From Chamaecyparis obtusa (Eukaryota; Streptophyta; Pinopsida; Cupressales; Cupressaceae): a stretch of 64,000 bases of DNA. The stretch is from assembly GCA_027943335.1 (NCBI GenBank), contig BSBK01003560.1, positions 809,001 through 873,000 on the forward strand. The letters run 5' to 3'. The notes under the pieces were generated by a model. That model was not told where the DNA came from, did not search any database, and worked only from the letters and a program-made list of their open reading frames with translations. The translations under genes were made by a program, and so were the position numbers. Shown in pieces: positions 11,001-22,877 of this stretch (positions are counted from its first letter, which is position 1; every line of letters starts with the position of its first letter).

Positions 11001-12273
11001 TGTTATTTAGAGTCATTAGAAAATAAAAGTATTTTTATTTTTCAAAAACCCCTGATGACATCATCATTTGTTAATTAATTAATTATTTAATTTATTTATT
11101 TATTTTTATGCCATTAAATCCCTTTATTTTAATTAAATATCTTTAATTAATGAATCCCTCCCCAAATCATTTAAATCAATTTTAAGTGATTTTCCTCTCT
11201 TTATTAAATCAATATTTAATAAATGATGTCACATTCCCTAAATAAATTTTATATTTATTTAAAGCCCAAAATCCTAAGAATCTTCTAGCTTTTCCTAAAC
11301 CCTTCCAATCTTTCCTAAACTTCCCTAAACCTTTCCTAAACCCAATTAGGAGATGTTTCCTACATTTCTTAGCCTAATCCAAGTCCTCTTTGACTTTTGG
11401 TCAAACCCCTCCATTAATGAGCCTTACAGACTCATTAATAGCCTCTTACACACTCTTTAAGGCTTCTTACAGCCTCATAAAGAGACCTATGTCTCTTCTT
11501 CCACTCTTGTTCCCCTTGCACACTTCCCTAGTGTTGCTCACACATGTGTGAGCAACCTTAACCCAAGGTCAAACCTTACCATACCTCAAACCTTACCTCA
11601 AACTCTACCTCAAACTCTACCTCAAACCTTACGTCGAACTCTAACTCCTCTTCCTAACCCAAGCCCTTAGGAAAATCCAATAAATACTCCTCTCTTTCAA
11701 GAGAAAATCATTAGCTTATTTTGTATCTTCAATGCATTGTTATCATGCTCATTTACTTCTAGACTTAGCATAATCAATCATAATTGTTATATTTCATTGT
11801 TTTTAAAGCTTTCTAACACATCTTAGCTTAGCATAATAGATTAAACATAGTTTATTTCATTTTTTTTCATATCATATAGCATCATATCACATCTCATTTG
11901 GTTAAAAATAATCTTAGCATAAGCATCATGTAGCTTAATCTGCATCTTAGCTTCATTTTGGTTCCTTGGGCTCTAAGGGCAAATCAGGTCTTCTATACCT
12001 AATTATGTGCCAATATAGAGTATCCATGGTCCTTTAATGATCTCAATCCCCCTAATCATCATTAGGGATTTTCTCCATGTGATTCTAGAGAACACCCACA
12101 TCCCTAAAGAAAGAACAAATCAAATGGTGACAGGGTGCTCCCATTTTAGTTCTACCTGAGTGTCTTTGTGAATGTTTTATGTTTAATGCTTAGGAATATG
12201 TTGTTAGATTCATTTTAACTAGTGTTTTAATTTCTACTCCTATTTTTAATAGGTTAACTTTGCACTAATCACA
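11001..12273 (+). repeat. 5' LTR of the G-patch element
   Basis: It is near-collinear with 22878-24145 over about 1.25 kb, with scattered substitutions and a few small indels. It ends CACTAATCACA directly before the primer-binding site. It contains a 24-bp palindrome at 11533-11556 and a TATA-like AATAAATACTCC at about 11680. Confidence 0.85.
11533..11556. promoter_or_regulatory. 24-bp perfect palindrome in the 5' LTR
   Basis: GTTGCTCACACA is followed directly by its reverse complement. The matching site in the 3' LTR (about 23414-23437) has one changed base. It lies about 125 bp before the TATA-like box and matches the palindromes of the lone LTR at 9930-11000 except at the centre. Confidence 0.75.
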
Positions 12274-12276
12274 TTT

Positions 12277-12294
12277 TGGCATGCCCGGTGGGAC
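12277..12294 (+). other. Primer-binding site of the G-patch element
   Basis: TGGCATGCCCGGTGGGAC starts three bases after the LTR end. Its form (TGG plus GC-rich block) fits a tRNA primer-binding site of a Ty3/gypsy-type element; the tRNA was not determined. Confidence 0.7.
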
Positions 12295-14589
12295 CCTACA
12301 CACCTTCTAAACTACATTTTTTAGGGTTTTCCAAGCAAAAAACTCATTTTATCATAAAATGCATCCTTTTCTAGGTGAATACTCATACAAGTAAACTCAT
12401 TGGTGTACTTACTCATATGATAAAATACCCAAACTCGTACTAGGGTCACCCAGTACTCATGTGGGAACTTTCTAGGCCTTTTTGGCTTGTTTTTGGCCCA
12501 CTGGCCCTGTTTGCTCGTGCTAGAAACCATCCCCACTCGTATTGGCCCTACCCATCACTCGTACGAGTAAAGGAATTGAAATACCCTACCCTACTTACTT
12601 GTATGGGAAACAAGGGGCATGTGTAAGGCCTTAATCAGGGTTTTAGTTGGTTTTTTAGGTTTTTGAGGCCTTTCTAGGGCTTCTTAGCTCCAAATCTTTA
12701 GTTTTTGACCCCATCTTTTGTAGGTGCTCTAAAATGAAATTAAAAAATCAAGAAGACCTAAGGCCTTAAGGCTCATAAACTTTTTTGATCAATTAGGAAC
12801 TTCAAAGATTTCATTTGGTTTCTTAAAATGAACACTAACACACTCTTGAGTGCATTAAATCAAAGAATCTACAAATCTTTCCTATTTGTTCCTAATCAGT
12901 CATAATCAACTTAAAACCTTCCTATCCAGTCCTAAAAAAAATCTAAATCATCCCTAAATTCTTTTAGTTGGTTAAAATAAAATTCAATCATGCAAATCTA
13001 GGGCTTTAAAGTGCATTCATGCAAACTAGGAAACAACTTGTCTTTTGGTGCATAAAAAGAACCTCAAATCTGCATTTCAAATCTAATGGGTTCCTAATAA
13101 AATCTAAATAAATCTTAAATGGTCCTATTTCAAACTCAAGAATGCATCAATCAAAGCTAAAATGAACTTCATTTTCAAAATTCAAAGTTCTACTCAATCT
13201 AGGAGAAAATATGCAAATCTTTCCTAAAAGGTCCCTAGACAATCCTAATCATTCCTAAATGTTCCTAAATCATCCTAAATGCTTTGTGCTTGGTTAAAAC
13301 AAAATTCATTTTTCAAAATCTTGAATTCTTTCCAAGTTTCGTGCATCAAACAATTCTAGGAACACTTCTTTTTGGGTATAAAACTAAAAATCTAAGACAT
13401 AAAATCTTGAATGCCTCTAAAAGGAAATCAAAGTTCAAATCAAAGACTCATGTTTCCTTTGACTCAAAAAAGCACAAATATTGAATTTCCTAAGTTGCAA
13501 GAAAAATCACTTCATTCTATTTTCATTTAAGAGCTAAAATCAGGATCCTAAAAGCAAACACAAATCTTGAATGCAAAGGCTAAAACACTTGCAAAATCTA
13601 TTTTCAAAGCTTTCTTGTTTTCAAAAGAAAAAATCAAATCTTAAACACATGTGTTTGCAAGAATTCATTTGAAAATCACTTAAATAAATTTGGGAAAGAA
13701 CCCTTGCTTGTTGTGCTTTCTAGGAGTCTTCAAATTTTGTAAATCCTTGATTAGCTAAGCAACGTGAAAGAATTTGAACTTGGACAAGTTCACTTGTTTC
13801 ACTTTTAGAGAATCCTATCTAGAGATAAAAGCACTTCCTCTCTAGAGAATGACTTCAAACTGGTACTTCCCTGGCCGGTATAGAAATAAAGCACTGAGAA
13901 AACTCTCACTTCATCCCCTCAACCTTGGGCGATGTGTGTTGATGGTAGCTCGAGGTAGGTGAATATCCCTACTATTTTGGCATGGTCAACTAGGCTCTTA
14001 AGTGAGTCATGTGTGTACAAATTGATTGGGAGGACACCATGGATCAAATCAGACACTTGTTAAATTAGAAGCTACCTAATCTACTCCTGAAGGTATCCAA
14101 ATCTTTGTGCAAGGATCGATCCAAGTGGTTTCTAGGATCACCTTAAGACACTCACCATCTATATTCCTTTTTGGGATATCAAGTTGTGGGCAAAGATTTT
14201 GATACTAACCAGTCTTCTAGGTAGTTTTGCTTGATGTTTTTTCTGAAGTTTCAGACTCAGTGTAAAACATCTATTAAAATATACACAAAAGAAGAGTTTT
14301 ATACATCAAATCCTTTTCCATATCAAATCAAAATCCAAAATTCATCCAAGCTTGCAGAATCCTATCATCCTAGTTCTTCCAATCATGGTCTTCCAGTCAT
14401 CTTGCATCTGGTCTTGTCCTTTTATCCTACGTTAGCAGAGTCATCTTGGTCATCCCACATCCCCTTTCTTTCTTCTTTTGGAGTCAATCTTTCCTCCTAT
14501 CTTGAGCCAAGTACAAACCTAATCCAAAGCCTTCGTCTTCCAATCCATCTTCATCCTTCACCCCTATCCAACTCAATCTGCAAGTCAGC
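12295..14589 (+). other. Leader of the G-patch element
   Basis: This 2.3 kb stretch has no recognisable protein and many stops in all frames. It contains the ACTCGTA motif cluster (12350-12610) and, at 14090-14150, a segment shared in reverse complement with the leader of the left element (3017-3075). Confidence 0.6.
12350..12610. repeat. Cluster of ACTCGTA/ACTCATA motifs next to the primer-binding site
   Basis: About nine variants of ACTCGTAYGAGT or ACTCATACAAGT occur within 260 bp, beginning roughly 75 bp after the primer-binding site. One is a perfect 12-bp palindrome, ACTCGTACGAGT, at 12557-12568. Confidence 0.65.
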
Positions 14590-17061
14590 ATGTCTCAAAA
14601 CCATTATGATGAGTTTGGTTATTATGTCTCTCCTTTCACTCCATCTTATCCCGATGATGATGAAAGACTTGTAGATCATGAAGAGTATTTTTAAAATCTT
14701 ATCAAGATTTCTCTAAACATCCCACATCATCCAATTATTCCTCCAAACTATCCTATCATACCTTCACACATATCTACTAGTACTCCCTTTCATGTCCATG
14801 GCAAGGGAAATCCATTATCCTATTCATCCACACCTTCCTCCTATCTTGATCCTACATATCCTCCATATGCATCCTTCATACCTCGACCTTCATCTATGGT
14901 CATATCCAAATCACCATATTTACATAGAAACACTTCACACTACTTCCCTTATCCAAAACCTCCATCTCCTCATCCTTCAAAACATTTTCAAAATCAAAGT
15001 CTTCCAATCCATTACCCCAATCTTCCATCCTATCTCAACCCACCATCTTCCATTCAAACCCATGTTGCCACAAATCCCCTTCCACAAGAATAATGCATCC
15101 TTCAAATCATTTCATATCTTGTACCTCAATCCATCACTCCTACCTCACCGAATAGCCAATCCAATCCACAAGCTTCCTCCAAACCTACCTTTGTGAACTA
15201 TCTAGTCATGACATCCTCCAACTCCTCATCTACACCATCATCCCCTCAAGAAAATTCAAAATCTTCCACCCCATCTTCACTTGAGGACTATCCTATCTCT
15301 CCATCTCCTCCACTTTCCAATCCATCACCTCAAGCTCCATCACTAAAGTCTCCAAGGAATTTCACAAGGAAGCCAGCAAAAAATTCCACTCCTAAAGTTG
15401 ATGAGTCATGCCATCTCAATCCTTCATGTGAAGCCATCATTGGTGAGGCCCATCAACCTCCCCTTTCTATTATCCTTCTTCCATATATCCCACTTATTGA
15501 TCATCTTCCATCTCCTAGCATCATAGAGTCCCTTCCATCTATTGACTCCATCCAATCCCCATCCACCTCTCATCCTCCTAGCATTTTCCAAAGCACATCT
15601 AATGAGCCTCATAAGTTCACCCTTATTCCTACCATCACAGTTGTAGAATCTCCCATCCTTCCATCCACTCCATCTGAAGAGTCCATCCATACATCCCCCA
15701 AAATTATATCTACACCAATCCTATCATGTCAAGATCTTTTCCAAAAGCATGTTGAAGTACCCATAGATAAAAATCAAGATCCAATCTCTTCACTTCATCT
15801 ATTGCATGTTCCATTGCTTCCATCACCCCCAATCCCAAATCCTATCATCCCAATTCCTCCAATCCAAGATCCTGTCATCTCAATTCCTCCATTTGAAGAT
15901 CCATTACCATGTCCCCATCCCAGTCAAAATCCCATCATCCTATCCTCTCCACTTGAGGATCCTCCAATAAAAACTACCCAACTACCATCACTCTATCCTC
16001 TTTTTCCACTTACATTTGTCAAAGGTATCCCACTTGAATTAGAAGCAATAAGTTTTGTATCATCCACCATGACACCAAATAGTGGAATTTTATCTTATTC
16101 CCCAAGTTAGAAATATCCTTGTTTGGATAAAATTCTCAAGAAGTGGAATTATCAAGGCAAAGGCCTAGGCACTCATGAACAAGGAAATATGGAGCCCATC
16201 CAAGACAAGAAACATCCAAAATCATGTGGAATTGGTCACACACTTGAAGAAGTCACTTCCTCCAGAAATGTTGGTATAATTAAAGCTAAATTCAAGCATC
16301 CATCCAAAATCACCACTACATCTTCCCATCATCCCTTCAAATCATACAATGCCATTCCTCCTCATCCATCCTTGCAAACTAAAACAACCTATCACATTCC
16401 CCCATCTCCTCAATCCATTTTGGCTCCCTGTGTCCTAAAGTCTTCCAACGCATATCCTACCCATACCAAATCCATTTTGGGGCCTTGCATCCCAAAATAT
16501 CATCTCCCATCTTATCCTATTCAATCCTTCATCCAAAATCCAAACATCCCTATTCGGGACCAACAAAGGCACATTCCCACATCTCCTATCTATCAATCTC
16601 CTTTCATCTCTCCATCCATATTTCCTCCATCCCGCACAGCTCCTCATTTTCCTTTCAATGCTTCTCACAATTTGGATGCCATAGATCAAATATGCATAAA
16701 GGGAAATATCCACAAAGATCTAAGGATTTTCATGTCCAGTCTAAATGACATGCTCAATGAAAGAAAAATCAAATCAAGCAACCTGATGCATCCCCATGGC
16801 CACAAAGGCCCAAAAAATCCAAAGCAAAATCTAATACATCTATATGGCCACAAAGGCCCATCAAAGTAAAAGCAACATCCAAAGCATCCCAATGGCCATA
16901 AAGGCCCATCAAAGCAAAAGAAACATCCAAAGCATCCCAATGGCCACAAAGGCCCATCAAAGAAAAAGAAACATCCAAAGCATCCTAATGGCCACAAAGG
17001 CTCGCCAAAGCTAAAGCAAAGACTATATGGATCCCAAATAAAAAATATGCAATGCATCTAA
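14590..17061 (+). pseudogene. Pro/Ser-rich polyprotein with G-patch-like domain
   Basis: From the ATG at 14590 (MSQNHYDEFGYYVSPFTPSYP) a single frame runs to 17061, broken only by stops at 14692, 15091, 16108 and 16867. The first 500 codons are very rich in Pro, Ser, Ile and His and look disordered. At about 16123-16245 the frame reads KKWNYQGKGLGTHEQGNMEP and then CGIGHT, matching the Gly pattern of a G-patch (GxGLG...G...GIG), a short RNA-protein interaction module. A motif KSILGPxxP recurs at about 16411, 16468 and 17130. The end holds a 16-residue tandem repeat. Similar reading continues in another frame at 17052-17354, implying a frameshift. G-patch domains occur in some retroviral and plant Ty3/gypsy polyproteins, which supports an element-encoded protein. 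The overall protein is not one I recognise. Confidence 0.6.
16786..17010 (+). repeat. 48-bp coding tandem repeat
   Basis: A 48-bp unit encodes HPNGHKGPSKxKKHPK and is repeated about four to five times, the first copies more diverged. The period is exactly 16 codons and phase is kept, so it expanded while the frame was coding. The units are His/Lys/Gly-rich and basic. Confidence 0.8.
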
Positions 17062-17354
17062 AAGAAATATCCACAATGGCATCCAAAGTTTCTAATCCAA
17101 CAGCTACTCATTCCCCTCCTCCATCTCCTAAATCTATTTTGGGTCCCCATGTCCCAATGTCTCCTAGCACAAATCCTCCATCATATATGCATCTATCTTC
17201 CAAATCCCATCCAATTCATCCACCTTCCTCACAACATGTGCCAATGTTGGTCTTGACAACATCCCCCTATCATGATCAATTCCCATCCTTCCATCCAAAC
17301 ACTTTCTACCACCATATCTCCCATCTACCCCATCCTATTCATGCCTTTGCATAA
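17052..17354 (+). pseudogene. Frameshifted continuation of the Pro/Ser-rich polyprotein
   Basis: The frame contains PKSILGPHVP and many Pro/Ser/His residues, the same composition and the same KSILGP motif as the upstream reading region but in the next frame. It probably belonged to one protein before an indel near 17050. No domain is recognisable. Confidence 0.45.
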
Positions 17355-17374
17355 TATCCCTCCATCCCAACATT

Positions 17375-17580
17375 CGGACAAATCAGAAAGTTAGTAACAA
17401 ACCAAAAAGTCAATAAAAGATCAGCAAAAAGTCAGCAACAAATCATAAGACTAGCAGAAGAGCAGTAGACGGTCAGCAATAAATCAAAAAGGAAGCAACA
17501 AATTAGAAGATTAGCACAATGGCAGCAACAAATCAGAAGATCAACACAAAGTCAGCAACAAATCAGAAAATCCATAAAAA
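17375..17580 (+). repeat. Short tandem repeat, AGCAACAAATCAGAAGA type
   Basis: About eight degenerate units of 17 or 33-34 bp containing AGCAACAAATCA occur in a row. They give a Gln/Lys-rich translation with stops and are not a recognisable protein. Confidence 0.7.
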
Positions 17581-19100
17581 TTGGAAAAATCAGAAAAATA
17601 ATATATATCAAAAAGAAAAGAAAAAGAAAAAAAATTATCCAATGGTGAAACTTGGTAATTCAAGCACCTTGGACAAGTACCATGATAAAAACCTAGCAAA
17701 CAGGTGTCATGCATAGGGCCCCCTAGTTCCTTTCTACAATTGGGGGCCATTCCCTTCTATCACATCCAATCCAACATCTCCTCCATCTCATTTGTCTCTC
17801 ACCTCCTTCATCCTCCTTTGGATCTTAATGACAAAAAAGAGACCACTAGGTATACATACTTTTGGGAACCTTTTTGGCATCCATCGTGCCTTTCAGCCAC
17901 CTATCCTCTATCCAATCCATTCTTCCTAGCTTCCATCTACCTTACTCATCCTCTCATCGGCATATATTTCATCCAGTCATACCCCATCCAAATTCCTCTA
18001 AATGATTGAGCTATCCTAAGAGGAGGCATCTTATTCCTTGGTGACATATTCCTTGGAGACTTTATCTCACCCATCTTCCATCCAAATCTTCCTCCAATCC
18101 AAATCCCTCAGCATTTCCCCCAAGCAAATATGTTATCTAATATCCCCAAGCATTCCTCTATCCAAATCTCCTAAGCATTTCTTTCATCCAAATCCAAATC
18201 TTCCTCCATCCAAATCTCCCAGTAGTTCCTCCATCCAAATCCCAAGTATTTCCCTCTAGCATTAATCCCCAAGTATTTCCTCCATCTTTCCATCACTTGG
18301 TCTCTTCCCTTGTTATTGGTATCTAGCTATAGGCTACCCCCATGCAATTCAATGTCATTCATCCATATCCAACCATTGCTAGCAATCCTCCAACATCTTC
18401 CAATCCTATCCACATCCTCTAGCTATCCAAATATCCAAGATCAAGCCAAATCATCCAACCTCATCCTTAGTCTTGTTCCTAGTCTTGTGGCAAGTCTTGA
18501 TCTCAATCCAATCATCATCATTGAGATTCATCCTTCCCAAATCCATGTCATTTTAGGACACATCATCCATCATCAAGCATATCCACCATCAATCCATCTT
18601 CACTTTCTAGCCCAAATGCGGCATCATCTTGCATATCTTTGTAGCTTCGGCTTCATCCCCAGATTCCTTGTATATCCTATCCTAAGTCTTGTACAATAGC
18701 GCTAGTTGTGTCTCCACCTAAGCTCATTTCTACATATGTGTCTTTAGGTTCCATCCTTTACGTCAGTTAGCCCTTGAGTCATCGTGACCTTTGACCTATC
18801 CATCTAAGCACTTCAGTAATCATCCCTTGGTCCCTTTGAGGTTCAAGTGTCTTACCTATCTCTTGTCCTAGGAATACTTATCCAACCATCAAATCATTTT
18901 CTTCATGCCAATCCTTTGAGTTTCTCAATCCTTATCTTAAATCAAATCATCCCAGTGCTATCCTTTGACATAAGCATTGTCTAGGGAATCCTTACTTGTC
19001 CTTTTTAGCCTTATCATCTTGAGCAAGAGATTGGCATGCACTGGCAAGTATCTCATCTTCTGAAGATCATCAGTCTATCTTAGGTTGACAAATCCAATAT
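17581..19100 (+). other. Pyrimidine-rich interior of the G-patch element, no recognisable gene
   Basis: The plus strand is dominated by TCCATCC and CCAAATC words and gives moderately long Pro/Ser/Ile/His-rich frames in changing phase (for example 17704-18009 and 18310-18699). They resemble the composition of the polyprotein upstream and may be its decayed C-terminal part, but no domain can be named. Confidence 0.4.
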
Positions 19101-20339
19101 GTTGAGATTGTTTTTACACGAAGACAACGGCTAGCAATTTGCATGAGCAACTTCCCCTCTTGGAAGACTGATGGAATCAATCTCAAGGTTCCTTCTGGTT
19201 GGGTCTCAACTACTTGGATAGTTCAACGGAAGACAAATGTGAATTTGATAACAAGGAGGCCTTTGTTGGTTCTTCTCTCAAGGGAAACTACAAAACAAAC
19301 TTTAGGAAAACCAAAAGTTCTCTCTTTTTTTATATGATTTTTAGATTTAAGAATAAAAGCAATGCTAATTTAATTAATCTACTAAAAACAACCTGCAAGG
19401 AGAGTTAGAAGATGTAGGGTAACAAGAGATTTTAAATGAATTTGCTAAAAAGAAACCTATTGGACATATGCTAGCATCACACCACCATGCAAATTAAATA
19501 ACCAAGAAGATAAAGAAACCCACAAAAGAGAGATCAGATCATGTCGCAATCTTCAACTGAATGGATGCAATCATCAACAAAATTAAACAAATGCGAACGT
19601 ATGATAAGCCAAAACTCATCAAATCATGAAGCCACTCCAGATGTGCGCACACGTGAGACAAGTTAATCTTCAAGCCCCAAAGAATAATCTTCTCATAAAT
19701 TCATCACAACATAGCAATGCAATACCAGCAAACATCGAACTAAAAGATCACAGACTTAAAACCATTCAACAACCAATTGGCTCTTTGAAATAAAAGAATG
19801 AGCAATTCACACATTCATAAATTTTGCATAGATAATAGATAAATCACACCATGAATGAAGCACCAATTGTATATGTTGCCTTAATAATCCAATCAACCCT
19901 CATTACACTGTTTTATTACAATTTATAGAGCTGGGCTCTTATTTTCGCAGCTAGGGTTTAGCTGCAACTAAAACTTGAAAGCAAATCTAAACTAGAGATT
20001 GCATTAATGAAACTACCTCTAAAACTTAGTTAAACTACCATAGCACAGAATTAAACCTCATGCATTACAAAAATTTTGAGCCAATCATGCATTAAACATC
20101 TCAAAAATGGAGCTAAAACTCATGCATGCTCTTGATTATCTTCATGATCTATCCTTGATCCTTGGTTGTGGCTTCCCCACGTCGACTCAACTGGAAGATA
20201 TCCCAAAATCATGCAGAAATGACCTCAAAAAAGAAGCCCAGTTGACTAGAAAATCATCTCTGAGATAACTGGAGTTAACTTTCAGACATGAGAAAAAATG
20301 CCCAAATCCTGACAGTTGGTCCGAAAAAATAAGTCCCAA

Positions 20340-20890
20340 AAAGTGACTAAGTGTCAAGCCCTTCATTTTCAATTTTAGAATTCAAACTTTCAGAGGCTGA
20401 AAGTTCTCCAAGGTCAAAAGGCCGAAAAACAGGCTCTGCAAAAATGGCTAAGTACAAAACTGCTTCTCATCCAACTCTCAGACTTTCAAACTTTTCAGAG
20501 TTTTCGGAAGTTGAAAAAATAGGAAAGTCGAAAGGCCAAAAATTTAGGGGGCCAAAAATTTAGTAGGCCTGAAAAAATAGGAAGGCCGAAAAAATCTCCA
20601 ACTTTCAGAATTTTGGACTTTTCAGAGGCTGAAAAAATAGGAAGTTCGAAAGGCCAAAAATTTAGGGGGCCGAAAATTTAGGAGGCCCAAAAAAATAGGA
20701 AGGCCGAAAAAATCTCCAACTTCAGAATTTTGGACTTTTCGAAGGCTAAAAAAATAGGAAGGCTAAAAGGCCAAAAAATTAGGAGGCCCAAAAAAATAGG
20801 AAGGCCGAAATTTTAGGAGGCCCAAAATTTTAGGAAGGCCAAAATTTTAAGAGGCCCGAAATTTTAGGAGGGTCGAAAAAATAGGAACAC
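20340..20890. repeat. Degenerate GGAAGGCCGAAAAAATAGG array
   Basis: Units built of AAAAAATAGGAAGGCCGAAA and AATTTAGGGGGCC recur about twelve times with spacings of about 20-35 bp. Two longer units, each starting near CTTTCAGAATTTTGGACTTTTC, suggest a higher-order period of about 110 bp. Confidence 0.7.
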
Positions 20891-20994
20891 AAAATTTTCT
20901 AAGTCCACATTTTTTTGGATTTTTCAAAAAAATGGCTAAGTCCACAACATTTTTCAGCCTTTTGAGTTGTGAGGAATTTTGGCATTTCGGCCTT

Positions 20995-21370
20995 TTTGAC
21001 CTCTGAAACTCTGAAAAACTTGAACTCGAAACTCAACCTCTGAACTCTGAACTTTTGAACTTTGAACTTTGAACTTCGGACCTTCGCACTTTGAACCTCT
21101 AATCTTTGAACTTTTGAACTCCAAACTCTGAACCTTTGAATCTTGAAATTTTGAACTTTGAACTTTGAACTTCAAACCTTCGCACCTCGAACCTCTGATC
21201 TTTGAACTTTTAAACTCCAAACTCTGAACCTCTGAATCTTGAACTTTTGAACTTCGAACTTTGAACTTCGGACCTTTGCACCTCGAACCTCTGATCTTTG
21301 AACTTTTGAACTCCAAACTCTGAACCTCTGAATCTTGAACTTTTGAACTTTGAACTTTGAACCTCTGATC
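20995..21370. repeat. 96-bp tandem repeat built from TTGAAC words
   Basis: Positions 21074, 21170 and 21266 start equivalent units (CTTCGGACC or CTTCAAACC), a period of exactly 96 bp with about 3.5 copies. Each unit is made of many 8-12 bp words such as CTTTGAACTTTGAAC and CTCTGAACCTCTGAATC, so it is a nested repeat. It is open on the minus strand (20954-21316) because the period is a multiple of three, which is probably chance. Confidence 0.85.
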
Positions 21371-21770
21371 TTTCAGACCTTCAGCACTGAAAAATGGCCA
21401 AGTGTTGAAATTCTCTGAACTTTGTCAAAATTGAAGACTCAATGTTCTGGCAAAATATTGGGGTGAGCTCTTTAAAACTTCTCTGTCACTTCTTGGATTT
21501 CAAAAAATCTTAGTACTCTCATGGATGTCAGCTTCCCTTGTTGTTTCTTCATAAATCTCAAAATGTGGGCATCAAACTTCTGCATGCAAAAATAGTTGTC
21601 AGTAATGTCTTATTGAAAGCATGAAGAAAAATCTATCTATCTAAACTAATTGCACAAGGAAAACAAACTGAAACCCTAAAGACAACAAAAAAAGAACCCT
21701 TAAAAAGGGGTTCCCCATTAGGCCAAGTGGCCAAAATGGGGCCTATGTTGTGGAACCACAACACAATCCA

Positions 21771-22862
21771 ATCCTATCTAATCCTACATGAGGAAGCAGC
21801 AACTCATCCTTGACACTTGGTAATCCTCCAACATCCTCCACTAATCAATCCTCAGCAAATCAATCATCCTCCATCATCCTACCTATGGAAAAAGGTTTTG
21901 TGAGATACTTTTTATTTCATTAGTTCCTTGGAATATTTTCTTATCTATTGAGCTCTCCTGTAAATATCTCTATGACATAGCATTCTCCCCATTAGCACGA
22001 GTCCGCACAAATGTATGATTCTATATTATCTAGCCTAAGCCTAATCATGGGTCCACACAGATGTATCCTTCCTATCAGACCTAATCTTCCACCAATCACA
22101 CAAAGTCCGTGTCGATGTATCCTTCCTCATGACATTCAAACCAATCTTCCCACCATCAATCAAATCAAATCTCTCTCCTTGGGAAAGGATGTCTCTTGGA
22201 GTTATCATTTTGACCTTGGATTTTGTCCTTTGGGTCTTATTAATCTTTTACGGCTTCTCGTTGTCCTCTACTCAAAGTTGCCACAATCCTTTATATCATG
22301 GTATGCATCGAATGAGGACAATCTGGGGCAAGGTCTTTTGGTCCTTTGCTTATGCCTGTGATTTAGACGTGTGTTTGTGGTTTCTCCAGCATCCTTTCCA
22401 CCATGCATCCTCTGAGTTTCATGTGTGATGTTGGGGCAACCCTTTGCACACTTGTCTTTTGTGTCAGTCCTATGCAACACTGGTGACAAGGCCTCCTGAT
22501 CCTAGTATCCTTGGCAGGTCTCTAGCATTGCTATATCAAACTAGGTTGTGCTCTCAAAAATATACAACGCATGGAGCTCCCTAAATCCCTCATCCAGCAT
22601 CATATAGATTAATCTTCCATCTTGCATATAGCTTCATCCTGCATCTCACATCATATTGCACTCATGCATCTTTTCTCTTGGAAGTTTGGCTATTTATTCC
22701 CCCTCCTTCCTCCTTTCCCTTCCATGTCCTTTTTGAGAAAATTCCACAACGTTTTCTTTTTGCATTATTTTCTCGAGGGGGCACAACCCCTTATCCTCTA
22801 AATTCTAGCCTGGGGCATCTTATTTTGTTGTCTTTAATGCCGCGCCACTTATGGCATCACAT
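21771..22862 (+). other. 3' interior of the G-patch element
   Basis: Pyrimidine-rich sequence with no recognisable protein. Three degenerate copies of a unit around GTCCRCACARATGTAT lie at about 22001-22135 with a spacing of about 55 bp. Confidence 0.4.
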
Positions 22863-22877
22863 CAAAGAGGGGAAAAA
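22863..22877 (+). other. Polypurine tract
   Basis: CAAAGAGGGGAAAAA lies immediately before the TG of the 3' LTR, as expected for the plus-strand primer of an LTR retrotransposon. Confidence 0.8.

Larger units (their letters stand above)
19101..21770. other. Compositionally different block inside the G-patch element
   Basis: The pyrimidine-rich composition stops near 19100 and resumes near 21770. The block between has ordinary AT-rich sequence and two unusual repeat arrays (20340-20890 and 20995-21370). Near its right end lie AAAAAGGGGTTCC and GGCCAAGTGGCC. This suggests a separate insertion, but I could not find its terminal repeats or target duplication. No protein family was recognised. 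Confidence 0.4.

Noticed and set aside
20954..21316. 120-residue minus-strand frame with repeated FKSSKIRGS-like units.
   Set aside because: Product of the 96-bp tandem repeat, open because 96 is a multiple of three; composition is that of low-complexity DNA.
20995..21370. Regularly spaced repeats considered as a CRISPR-like array.
   Set aside because: Units are contiguous and lack unique spacers, and the genome is a plant nuclear one.
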